From SXOA01 sp046593355 (GTDB taxonomy: Bacteria > Planctomycetota > Planctomycetia > Pirellulales > Pirellulaceae): a stretch of DNA of 21,160 nt. Positions 13,149-20,198 of this stretch are shown piece after piece. Under the pieces are notes generated by a model. That model had not been told where the DNA came from. It was given only the letters and a program-made list of their open reading frames with translations, and did no database searches. How positions within the stretch are numbered: position 1 is the stretch's first letter; each line of letters begins with the position of its first letter. The stretch lies in assembly GCA_046593355.1 (NCBI GenBank), contig JBKJNY010000070.1, positions 1-21,160 of the forward strand, given 5' to 3'. Position numbers and translations under genes: made by a program.

Positions 13149-14858
13149 CTACTTCGCCTTCGTCCAAAAATCTTTCGCGTCCACCCCTTCAGCGTTGAAA
13201 AGCTCATCGGGAATGTCCGCGTCGAACTCCAGGTAGTAGCGGACGTAGGTGTCGCTGCGGGTGTTGTCCTCAAGGGAGACAGAGTTGCCAATCAGGCGGA
13301 CGGCAGTGGGATACCAGAGGCATTGCGGAGTGCGGGCAGCCGACAGGACTTCCGAAGCACCGGCTGATTCGTCGGGCTTCGAGACCAGGAACTGTTCCTT
13401 GCGAACCATCAAGTTGCCGCGCTGAGGATCGAGCCAGTAGCGCTGGGGACTGGTGGACTTGGGAGTAACATTAGCGGTTTTGATGATGTCCACGAGCGTC
13501 ATCGGCTGTTTGTCGAGTTCGACCTGTCGCGTTTCGGCTCGGAAGCCGAGTTGTGCGCCCCGATTCAGATGCTCGTAACCATAGAACTCAGGGATCTCCA
13601 GCATATGCATCCGCGACAGCGGATCTTTGCGATCGGTGGGGTCGACGCTCGTTCCTTTCAGTGAAGCAATCAAGGGGAAGTTAGAGTCGGCCGGATCCTG
13701 CTGACGGGGATTGGCATACTGGGGCTCGAAGGTCCAGATTTTTTTGCCATCCCAAATCTCGCGGGGATAGCTCTTCATGGTTCGCACCTGGGCGAGCCAC
13801 CATTTCTTCCCGTCGGCAACGTCCTTCTCTTCGTGGTCCGCGAAATTCCCTTGGCACCGGTCGACGCGCCACAGGTCTCCCTTACGCCAGATGCGATAGA
13901 CGTCATCCCACTTCCTGGCGCGGTTGAGTTGGTTCGACTCGACCACGACGGCGTGGTAGTTGTCGAATCGGCGACGCGCGGAACTGGTGGCAACGAGCAC
14001 CCGCTGGAAGGCGACCGGCGGGGAACCATCGACGATCTTCGCGCTTTCCGGTGCACCCAAGGCCGCGATCGTGAGCGGACCATGGTCCGGATACGAAACC
14101 TTGAAATCGAACAGCAGCTTACCGCCGAGTTTCATTTGCCAGGAGACCGGCAGACTCGTCTTTGGATCGACCTGCAAGAGACTTTCGCTGCGCGCCGCAT
14201 CCTGCCCTTGACGGCCGACGACGAAGCGGTGCTCGACAAGATCTTGCCCGTCCACACGGATCGACTTCTTCTTGTGCTCCAGCACTTGTTGATCTCCGGC
14301 CTTCATCGCTTGCTGCAAGTCACCGCTCAGTAGCGACAGAAAACTCTGCCGGGCGGCGTCGATCCCGGGGGAGGGGACATTTTCAAGTGGCATGCGGTGT
14401 ACCGTTCCGGGAGCGGCTGGCGCGCCATAGACATCCATCGTTCCATGGACCTGATCCACGAATACGAGCGAATCACCCGTGCGGCAGCCGAGGATGCCGT
14501 TCTTGGTCGAGAACCACATCTCCGCCGGTTTGCCGTCGGGCCCGGTGCCACTGGCGTGCAGCCACGTTTTCGCGGCGACTGCCTCGACAATCTGGGCCAG
14601 CGCCCGCGACGAGCCGATCGGCAACAGCATGATCGCCAGCAGCACCGCGGCGGAGAGAACCGCCAGCGCTGTCGCGCCAGCAAGCCATCGGCGCGGCTTG
14701 AAATGCCGATCGGCCAGCGCCACGGTCGGCGACTCCATTCTCGTCCGTAGCGAATCCAGCCGCTCACGCATCCGGGCTTCCACAGCGGGCGGCGGCTCGG
14801 TATTTAAAGTGTCGGCCAGCAGTCGGGCCGTGGGGTCGAAATCGGTTTCCTGGGTCAT
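13149..14858 (-). CDS. Single-span membrane protein paired with an ECF sigma factor (putative anti-sigma or sensor)
   Basis: 569 aa from ATG 14858. The cytoplasmic part (1-57) is charged, with no Cys, so the zinc-binding HxxxCxxC of ZAS anti-sigma factors is absent. One transmembrane helix spans about 58-81 (LAGATALAVLSAAVLLAIMLLP). About 485 residues then lie outside the membrane; they contain many Trp and Tyr (KWDDVYRIWRKGDLWRVDR, KWWLAQVRTMKSYPREIWDG, YVRYYLEFDADIPDELFNAE) and read as a large beta-rich domain, possibly LolA-like. The start overlaps the sigma gene's end with 2 bp between stop and start, with GGAG in the sigma gene's last codons as ribosome binding site, so the two are translationally coupled. 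Function as the sigma's membrane partner is inferred from this position. Confidence 0.75.
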   Translation of the reverse strand: MTQETDFDPTARLLADTLNTEPPPAVEARMRERLDSLRTRMESPTVALADRHFKPRRWLAGATALAVLSAAVLLAIMLLPIGSSRALAQIVEAVAAKTWLHASGTGPDGKPAEMWFSTKNGILGCRTGDSLVFVDQVHGTMDVYGAPAAPGTVHRMPLENVPSPGIDAARQSFLSLLSGDLQQAMKAGDQQVLEHKKKSIRVDGQDLVEHRFVVGRQGQDAARSESLLQVDPKTSLPVSWQMKLGGKLLFDFKVSYPDHGPLTIAALGAPESAKIVDGSPPVAFQRVLVATSSARRRFDNYHAVVVESNQLNRARKWDDVYRIWRKGDLWRVDRCQGNFADHEEKDVADGKKWWLAQVRTMKSYPREIWDGKKIWTFEPQYANPRQQDPADSNFPLIASLKGTSVDPTDRKDPLSRMHMLEIPEFYGYEHLNRGAQLGFRAETRQVELDKQPMTLVDIIKTANVTPKSTSPQRYWLDPQRGNLMVRKEQFLVSKPDESAGASEVLSAARTPQCLWYPTAVRLIGNSVSLEDNTRSDTYVRYYLEFDADIPDELFNAEGVDAKDFWTKAK

Positions 14859-14860
14859 GA

Positions 14861-15391
14861 CTAGTTCTCCAATGTTGGTAAGGGGCTGAGGTGAGCCAGC
14901 AGATCTCGCAAACGGCTTAGTCCACGCGTTACATGGACACGGGCCGTTGCTTCGGCGCACCCGAGCGCCTGCGCGACCTCTTCGTACGGGCAATACAAGA
15001 GAAAACGCATGGTGACGGCGGTGGCTTGCTGTTCGGGTAAACGGGCAATGGCCGCCTTTACCTGGTCACGCCGTTCGCTGCTCAGTATCAAAGCCGCAAC
15101 ACTCGGCGTGGAGGTATCGACCGCCAGGGCGTCGAGCGATTGCTCGCGATGGTCTCGCCGCGTCTTTCGCCGCAGCACATCACAGGCGACATTCGTGCAG
15201 ATTCGCAGCACCAGCGCCTGCGGGTTAGGGTGCGAGCGGATCCGCGGCAGCCGTTGCCAGATCTGAGTCATCGCCTCCTGGAAGGCGTCGTCCGCGTCCT
15301 CCGCATTCTGAGTAATCCGCCACACCGAGCGCATCATCTGCTGCTCAATCGGACGAATGATTCGTTCGTAGTCGTTTTGCAGGGAACTCAA
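14861..15391 (-). CDS. ECF-type RNA polymerase sigma factor
   Basis: 176 aa, the usual length for the ECF group. Region 2 spans about 8-75 (YERIIRPIEQQMMRSVWRIT, DADDAFQEAMTQIWQRL), and region 4 about 110-165 (IARLPEQQATAVTMRFLLY and YEEVAQALGCAEATARVHV), the helix-turn-helix for the -35 element. The start is a TTG (15389-15391); an upstream ATG is out of frame, and the family N-terminus (about IRPIEQQMMRSVWRI) begins a few residues after it, which supports the TTG. It directs core polymerase to a specific set of promoters, unknown here. It is followed by its partner membrane gene, and could regulate itself from the 15392-15642 gap. Confidence 0.9.
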   Translation of the reverse strand: MSSLQNDYERIIRPIEQQMMRSVWRITQNAEDADDAFQEAMTQIWQRLPRIRSHPNPQALVLRICTNVACDVLRRKTRRDHREQSLDALAVDTSTPSVAALILSSERRDQVKAAIARLPEQQATAVTMRFLLYCPYEEVAQALGCAEATARVHVTRGLSRLRDLLAHLSPLPTLEN

Positions 15392-15552
15392 GTGGGTCTC
15401 ATAGCGTGAGAATGTCGTCGATCGGCGGCCGGCATGACCGCTTCCGTTAAGTAACCGCCGGTCGGCACCACAATGTTTACACGAAAACTCATTTGGAAAC
15501 CAAGAATTGAGCCAACGGTGCGAGGCGAGCCCATTTTGATCGGTTTGTTACG

Positions 15553-15590
15553 CACTTGTTACGCGATGCGGGTTGGCCGGCGCATTAGAC
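15553..15590. repeat. ACTTGTTACGCG motif, second copy, upstream of the SIMPL gene
   Basis: Lies about 55 bp before the SIMPL gene start, preceded by an additional GTTACGCA word at 15547. Together with the 13002-13039 copy this brackets the sigma/partner gene pair. It may be a promoter element or dispersed repeat. Confidence 0.5.
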
Positions 15591-15642
15591 TAACGGCACG
15601 GTTGACCGGTTGGCTTTTTTTATTTCTGTTCGGAGGGAATTC

Positions 15643-16356
15643 ATGGTGCGACACTTACTGTTTGTTTTGCTGTTGTCCTGCGGAGCCGCAGCCGCGGAGG
15701 AAATCAAGCTTTCCCCTCGCCATGTCGCAGTCACGGGGACGTCCGTCGCAAGGGTGCAGCCGGATACGGTGGTCTGGCAGATCAACATCCGTCGCACAAA
15801 CAAGGAGCTGGCCAAGGCTCAATCTGAATGTGACGAAGGGGTGAAGAAGGTTCTGGCCTTGCGGACGGAACTCAAGCTCAAGCCAGAGGAGGCGCAGACG
15901 GGCTACTTGTCGGTCCAAAAGATTTACGACCGGGACCAGGCCGGCAATCAAACTTCGTTCCGGCATTTTCAGGTGGAACGCTCCATCACGCTCCGCCAGC
16001 GCGACACCAGCCGCTTTGGCGCCGTCCTGGCCGGGCTGGTGGCAGCGTCGGATGTGGAAGTGAGCTATTCGCTGGAATCGACTGAGTACCACGAGCTGCG
16101 CGCCAAGACCCGCCTCGAAGCGGTTAAGGCGGCGCGAAAGAAAGCGACGGAGATGACCGAGCTGCTGGGAGGGAAGCTTGGCCGAGTCCTCCGCATCGCC
16201 GAACCGCAAGAGAACTGGGGTTCGTCTTACAACTCGATGAGCAACTCCGCCTTCAGCGCCCCGCGTGCCGCCGAACCGGACCAGGCACCCGGTACCTTCG
16301 CACCGGGGGCAATCGAGGTCAAAGTGAGCATCGAGGTGGCGTTTGAGATTGAGTAG
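15643..16356 (+). CDS. SIMPL domain protein (DUF541), exported
   Basis: 237 aa from ATG 15643, with GGAGGG at good spacing upstream. A signal peptide (MVRHLLFVLLLSCGAAAAEE) shows export to the periplasm. The mature part matches the SIMPL fold: HVAVTGTSVARVQPDTVVWQ at the N-terminus, repeated TELKLKPEEAQTGYLSVQ, and the helix ARLEAVKAARKKATEMTELLG-like segment (about 165-190, beginning LRAKTRLEAVKAARKKA), then FAPGAIEVKVSIEVAFEIE. These proteins are periplasmic or membrane-associated; their cellular role is poorly defined in bacteria (linked to oxidative stress in some). It is next to the vapC gene, 17 bp away and convergent, with no clear functional link. Confidence 0.87.
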   Translation: MVRHLLFVLLLSCGAAAAEEIKLSPRHVAVTGTSVARVQPDTVVWQINIRRTNKELAKAQSECDEGVKKVLALRTELKLKPEEAQTGYLSVQKIYDRDQAGNQTSFRHFQVERSITLRQRDTSRFGAVLAGLVAASDVEVSYSLESTEYHELRAKTRLEAVKAARKKATEMTELLGGKLGRVLRIAEPQENWGSSYNSMSNSAFSAPRAAEPDQAPGTFAPGAIEVKVSIEVAFEIE

Positions 16357-16373
16357 ACACGGGGATTCAGAGC

Positions 16374-16787
16374 CTAGAACGAGGACAGCAAAACTACCTG
16401 CTTCGGAAACAGCGCGGCCAGTCGGCTGTCATCCGAGACGATTTCGCATTGTTCCTGTTCCGCCAGCGCGACGTAAAGGCAGTCGTAGATCCCGATTCTG
16501 AACTGGGAGAAATGTGCATACGCGTGAGGCATCAGGGCGACCGATGGAAACAGGCGTGGACAGTCGGCCATCATCCCAGACCAGAGGATAAAGCCGTCCG
16601 CGACCGAAACCCGTCCTTGTCTTTCCGCCCGTGTCAGAGCATGGCCAACCTCAATCGGCAGCACGTCCGGAGCCAACAACTCATGAATGCCGCTGCGAAA
16701 GTCATCTCGCAGCAGGAGGGCCTTGTGCGAGTCCGCTTCGGACACAAGCCACTTGAACGCCACCGAGGCATCCAGGACGTACTTCAT
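16374..16787 (-). CDS. vapC: VapC-type PIN-domain toxin
   Basis: 137 aa, normal for the family. The four acidic PIN residues are in place: Asp6 (YVLDASVA), Glu46 (DVLPIEVGHAL), Asp102 (GIYDCLYVALAEQEQ) and Asp119/Asp120 (IVSDDSRL). They hold Mg ions for RNA cleavage; in VapC toxins the target is usually tRNA or rRNA, and it acts as a ribonuclease in the cytoplasm. The start ATG (16785-16787) overlaps the antitoxin stop by 4 bp in an ATGA, so translation is coupled and toxin follows antitoxin, the usual order. Autorepression through an upstream operator is expected from the family. Confidence 0.92.
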   Translation of the reverse strand: MKYVLDASVAFKWLVSEADSHKALLLRDDFRSGIHELLAPDVLPIEVGHALTRAERQGRVSVADGFILWSGMMADCPRLFPSVALMPHAYAHFSQFRIGIYDCLYVALAEQEQCEIVSDDSRLAALFPKQVVLLSSF

Positions 16788-16999
16788 GAGTCGCGAAGAT
16801 CCCGAATCGCGTTCGTTCCGATTTTAAGCTCGCCGTGCTTGAGGCGAATTGCTTCGGTTACTTGGGCGGAACGCTCGCGGACTCGCCGTGCAACTTCGGG
16901 ATCCGGACGGTTGCCGGAAAGAATCCGTTCGATGATGCTCTCGCAATCGGAAACATGTTCCGCCGGGATTGGACCGTTGTTCTTGGCTGTGGTACTCAT
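16784..16999 (-). CDS. VapB-like antitoxin
   Basis: 71 aa from the ATG near 16997-16999 (MSTTAKNNGPIPAEHVSDCE). A longer frame from TTG 17080 is not preferred. The protein is charged and mostly helical (SIIERILSGNRPDPEVARRV, RERSAQVTEAIRLKHGELKI), ending IRDLRDS, a tail that resembles VapB C-terminal toxin-binding segments. I do not recognise a specific DNA-binding fold (AbrB, RHH or Phd), so the assignment rests on size, position and the ATGA overlap with the toxin gene. It would block the PIN domain and, in the complex, repress the operon. Confidence 0.75.
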   Translation of the reverse strand: MSTTAKNNGPIPAEHVSDCESIIERILSGNRPDPEVARRVRERSAQVTEAIRLKHGELKIGTNAIRDLRDS

Positions 17000-17120
17000 A
17001 CTGCTATTTTCCGCCAATTCGAACCGGTAGTCAAATAAATCTCCACCGGCGTTCCGATCCAGTATCACGAGGAATCGCAAAGCTCGCGAAAGAAGGCGAT
17101 CTTAGACCTCACTCCAACGT

Positions 17121-17143
17121 CCGATAATGTTTGTTATGTTCGG
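17121..17143. repeat. CCGATAATGT / ATGTTCGG imperfect palindrome
   Basis: CCGATAATGTTTGTTATG followed by TTCGG. CCGA/TCGG and TAA/TTA pair around TGTTTG, with an asymmetric TGT. It lies 54 bp beyond the CvpA stop, between the CvpA and VapBC genes. It could be an operator or a dispersed repeat; the rest of the 17000-17196 gap shows nothing. Confidence 0.35.
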
Positions 17144-17196
17144 TTGCGCTGGCGGTTTTTTCCGGGAAACACGCAATAGGGCTCCAGCGGCGAATT

Positions 17197-17937
17197 CTAG
17201 CGGTTGGAATCGAGGCCGCTGGACTGAGGCTGCCGCGAGCGGAATGAATCTTGTTTGAACTCCAGGTCGAGCGCCTGTGAATTGCTGCTCCCCTGCTCGT
17301 AGTTGCTCCGCCGTACGCTGCGACGTTCGTCGGCTTCGGCGGACCAGCCGGCGGGTGAAGCGGCGCGGTCGTCCTCGCTGTCCAGAAACTGTTTCGAGAA
17401 CTCGCCCGGCCGCGGGACGACGTTCTTCTCGAGGTTCTCTTCATAGGGCTGAATCCGGCTCTGGACTTCGGCAGGCAGGATTGGCTGGATTTTTTGGAGC
17501 AGGACAGAGATGTAGTAGCCGGAGCGGGAGCTATAGATTTGCTGCCGCTGCTGGTCGCTGACGATGGTGACGGCGAAGAGGGTGATGACGGTGCAGAGCA
17601 GCACGCCTTTGGCCAGGCCCAGGAGGGCTCCTACCTGCCGGTCGAACTCCTTGAGCTTGAGCTTCTGAATCGACTCCGAGACCAGGTTGAAACCTACCCA
17701 GACGACAAGCGAAGTGCCCAGGAACAGAATGAGCATGGCGAGGCCCGTGTCGAGTGGCGGCACTAGCTCCACCTGTTGGCTGAGAAAGCCGGCGAGCGGC
17801 TGTCGGAAGGTCAGCGCGGCGATATAGCTGAGCAATACCGAGGCCAGCGACGCCACCTGCCAGGCCAGCCCTTTCCAGGCCCCCCAAATCACGGCGGCGG
17901 CCAAGATGATGATCATGAACAGGTCGTAGCCTTGCAT
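17197..17937 (-). CDS. CvpA-family membrane protein
   Basis: 246 aa from ATG 17935-17937 (MQGYDLFMIIILAAAVIWGA); the frame extends upstream to 18135 but that part reads through repeats. A GGAG lies about 8 bp upstream. Four hydrophobic segments are seen at about 5-22, 27-47, 62-84 and 100-124, with a GAWKGL motif between the first two, matching CvpA (colicin V production) proteins. The C-terminal 100 residues (about 145-246) are soluble, rich in Ser, Asn, Gln and Arg, and probably disordered; this is longer than in the shortest CvpA proteins. The family is a membrane protein required for colicin V production in E. coli and has other envelope roles. It diverges from the YdjM-like gene. Confidence 0.85.
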   Translation of the reverse strand: MQGYDLFMIIILAAAVIWGAWKGLAWQVASLASVLLSYIAALTFRQPLAGFLSQQVELVPPLDTGLAMLILFLGTSLVVWVGFNLVSESIQKLKLKEFDRQVGALLGLAKGVLLCTVITLFAVTIVSDQQRQQIYSSRSGYYISVLLQKIQPILPAEVQSRIQPYEENLEKNVVPRPGEFSKQFLDSEDDRAASPAGWSAEADERRSVRRSNYEQGSSNSQALDLEFKQDSFRSRQPQSSGLDSNR

Positions 17938-18054
17938 CCGTGCGTCTCCTGTGTGGAACTCCAGCGGGCAGAGTATAGCCAAGGGGCTAGTTACCGCGAA
18001 GAGCGATTTGCTCTTGAGAAAGAGCAGGGGAGGCGATAAAGTCCGCGGCCCCAA

Positions 18055-18125
18055 GCTTAGCCGCCGCGTCCACGCGGTGCAGCGTTGCTTGGTCTTCATA
18101 CGCCGCGTGGACGCGGCGGCTAAGC
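18055..18125. repeat. Perfect 23-bp inverted repeat of a TCC-loop palindrome
   Basis: GCTTAGCCGCCGCGTCCACG and three more bases (18055-18077) are repeated exactly, inverted, at 18103-18125. Each arm is itself a small hairpin CCGCG-TCCA-CGCGG. It ends 12 bp before the YdjM-like ATG, in the divergent gap with the CvpA gene. Confidence 0.88.
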
Positions 18126-18137
18126 ACTGGAGCAATC

Positions 18138-18893
18138 ATGGCCGATTTCAAGACGCACATCACCACCAGCACGGTCCTCGGCGTCGGGTACGGAGTAGCC
18201 GGCTATTTCTATGGGCAGTTGCCGGTCGAAACTTGCTTGCTGGCAGGTGGGCTGTGCAGCGTATCGGGAATGCTGCCGGACCTCGATAGCGATTCCGGCC
18301 GGCCGGTGCAGGAGATGTCCGCATTCGCGGCCGCTTGCATTCCGATGCTGATGCTCGACCGCTTTGAAACGTGGCAATGGTCCAAAGAGATGATTTGCCT
18401 GGCGGCAGCGCTTATTTATGTCGTGGTGCGTTTTGGAGTGGCGGAGATTTTCAAACGCTACACGGTGCATCGCGGCATGTGGCACAGCATCCCGGCCTGC
18501 CTCACTTGCGGACTGCTGACGTTTCTGATTGTCGCCCACCAGGATCTGGCCCTGCGTTTGTTTAAGTCCGGCGCGGTCGTCGCGGGTTTCTTGTCACACC
18601 TGGTGCTTGATGAAATCTGGAGTGTGAGTCTGCGAAGCGGGCGGCTGAATCTGAAGCGGTCGACGGGAACGGCCCTGAAGTTCTGGGGCAAGGATAGTTG
18701 GGCCAATTTCTCGGCCTATGGCAAGCTGGCGGTTTGCGCCGTGCTGGCCATCGGCGACCCGATGCTGATGCAGCGGTACGGCTATGAAACGAAGTTTGGC
18801 ACGTACAGCGCTCAGAGTGTCATCGACGAGGCGTTGCGGTTCGCAGGGATTGAGTCGCCAAAGGAACCGCAGGAAGAGACGTTGGAGAGATAG
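18138..18893 (+). CDS. YdjM-like (DUF457) membrane-bound hydrolase homologue
   Basis: 251 aa, ATG with GGAG at good spacing. Membrane segments: about 10-28, 32-50, 63-80, 83-105, 120-138, 145-160. Conserved features include MADFKTHITTSTVLGVGYGV at the start, the acidic GMLPDLDSDSGRP, HRGMWHSIP and LSHLVLDEIWS, the conserved His and Asp sites of the YdjM/LexA-regulated inner-membrane metal-dependent hydrolase family. The substrate is unknown. It is convergent with dtd; a REP doublet lies at its stop (the GTAG head begins on the last base of the TAG stop), and the 23-bp inverted repeat is just upstream of its ATG. Confidence 0.9.
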   Translation: MADFKTHITTSTVLGVGYGVAGYFYGQLPVETCLLAGGLCSVSGMLPDLDSDSGRPVQEMSAFAAACIPMLMLDRFETWQWSKEMICLAAALIYVVVRFGVAEIFKRYTVHRGMWHSIPACLTCGLLTFLIVAHQDLALRLFKSGAVVAGFLSHLVLDEIWSVSLRSGRLNLKRSTGTALKFWGKDSWANFSAYGKLAVCAVLAIGDPMLMQRYGYETKFGTYSAQSVIDEALRFAGIESPKEPQEETLER

Positions 18894-18960
18894 TAGCCTT
18901 CACACTCCGTGTGAAGGCCCGCATTTCTGAAATTCCGCGCTCACGGAGTGAGCGGACTAC
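18893..18960. repeat. GTAG-type REP doublet, overlapping the stop of dtd
   Basis: GTAG (18893-18896), then CCTTCACAC-TCC-GTGTGAAGG (18897-18917), a 20-nt spacer, then on the other strand GTAGTC, CGCTCAC-TCC-GTGAGCG (hairpin 18938-18954; head CTAC at 18957-18960). The TAG stop of the YdjM-like gene overlaps the first head by one base. The dtd stop codon lies inside the second unit. Confidence 0.88.
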
Positions 18961-19402
18961 TCTTTCGGCTCTCCAACAGCAGCGTCACGGGCCCGTCGTT
19001 GACGAGCTCGACTTCCATCATCGCCTGGAAGCGGCCGGTGGCGATGGGGATACCGCGGCTGCCGGCAGCGCGGATGAAAGTGTTGTAAAGCTTCTCCGCC
19101 AATTCCGGCGGGGCCGCGCCGATGAAGCTGGGGCGGCGGCCCTTGCGGCAATCGCCGAGCAGCGTGAACTGGCTGACGACCAGCAGCGAGCCGCCGATTT
19201 CCTCCAGCGAGAGATTCATCTTCCCTTCGGCATCGTCGAAAATGCGGAGCGCGATGGTCTTGTCCGCAAGCTGACGAGCGTCGTCGTCTGTATCATCGGG
19301 TTCGACCCCCAGCAGTACCAGAATGCCACGGCCAATCTGGCCAACGACTTCGCAGCCGACGGTCACACTGGCCCGGCTGACGCGCTGGAGGACGGCTTTC
19401 AT
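18941..19402 (-). CDS. dtd: D-aminoacyl-tRNA deacylase
   Basis: 153 aa. It hydrolyses D-amino acids from mischarged tRNA, in the cytoplasm. The DTD signatures are both present: SQFTL (residues 77-81) and NDGPVT (135-140), the catalytic-site cross-subunit motifs, with MKAVLQRVSRASVTVG at the N-terminus and GIPIATGRFQAMMEVELVND before the second. The core is full length. The C-terminal SSPLTP is encoded by the REP unit 18938-18960, so the native tail was probably different. The start ATG overlaps the upstream gene's stop by 4 bp (ATGA), so the two are likely co-translated. Confidence 0.96.
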   Translation of the reverse strand: MKAVLQRVSRASVTVGCEVVGQIGRGILVLLGVEPDDTDDDARQLADKTIALRIFDDAEGKMNLSLEEIGGSLLVVSQFTLLGDCRKGRRPSFIGAAPPELAEKLYNTFIRAAGSRGIPIATGRFQAMMEVELVNDGPVTLLLESRKSSPLTP

Positions 19403-20109
19403 GTGGTGGTCTCTTCCTTGGTGAGACCGCGCTCGCCGCGAATCAGCGCCACTTGGGCCAAGATTTCATCAATGACGGCGTAGTTCGCCGCGATGCCGCG
19501 AGCTTGCATCCAAAAGGCGAAGGCGAGGACCACCAGGCCAATCATCGACGCGATGTAATGGATGTTGACCATGCTCACCGGCGGGAAAGTGGCGTTGAAC
19601 CAATCTTTCTCGCTCTCAAAGGCCCGCCGCCAGGGAATCGAAGGGTCGGAGAGACCGCCGAGCGCGACGATGACGATGACGGTGACAATCCCCAGCAATG
19701 CGTAGGGAAACGTCCGCCGCTTCAGCGCGTCGCTCCGCCGCACGAACTCCGGTGAAAGGCGATACGTCTCCACCACTTCCCGGCACCAGCGGCTGGTGCC
19801 GATGAAGTAAGTAACGCTGATGCTACAGACCAGGATAGCGAGGAGCGACGACGCGACACCGAGGTAGAAATGCAGCGTGAGGTTGCGGCGGGGAGCGGCA
19901 AAGGCTTCGCCGGCAAACGAGAATTCCTGAACGATTTTTTGCTTCTGCTCAGGCGAAACGTCCTTCAACGGCAGGCTATTATGCTCCCGCGCGGCCGTGA
20001 CGTAGCGCTCCGCGGCGGCATTGAAATCGCCGATGCCGAGGCCGACGAGAAAATTGGCGGCCAGCGTTACGAGGGCCAGTATCGCCAGGACGGAGAAGAT
20101 GCGAGACAA
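19399..20109 (-). CDS. Four-span membrane protein of unknown function
   Basis: 236 aa. Hydrophobic helices are at about 5-25, 79-103, 134-152 and 184-203. A region of about 55 residues between helices 1 and 2 (FNAAAERYVTAAREHNSLPL onward) is hydrophilic. The start is TTG (20107-20109), as there is no ATG near the N-terminus; the upstream sequence shows no good ribosome binding site. It is the first gene of a pair with dtd, overlapping by 4 bp. I do not recognise a family; conserved planctomycete membrane protein is the best description. Confidence 0.8.
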   Translation of the reverse strand: MSRIFSVLAILALVTLAANFLVGLGIGDFNAAAERYVTAAREHNSLPLKDVSPEQKQKIVQEFSFAGEAFAAPRRNLTLHFYLGVASSLLAILVCSISVTYFIGTSRWCREVVETYRLSPEFVRRSDALKRRTFPYALLGIVTVIVIVALGGLSDPSIPWRRAFESEKDWFNATFPPVSMVNIHYIASMIGLVVLAFAFWMQARGIAANYAVIDEILAQVALIRGERGLTKEETTT

Positions 20110-20186
20110 GGAAGCTAACCGGGAAAGAGGGACGAGGTAAAGTTTGAGTCTACCTTCAAGCGGTCGGGTACGGCAGGACGGTGGGG

Positions 20187-20192
20187 TACAAT
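20187..20192 (+). promoter_or_regulatory. -10-like TACAAT just upstream of pdxA
   Basis: TACAAT ends 6 bp before the pdxA ATG (20199), so a transcript from it would be leaderless or nearly so. No matching -35 was found. An additional ATG at 20191 lies out of frame. Confidence 0.35.
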
Positions 20193-20198
20193 GAATGC

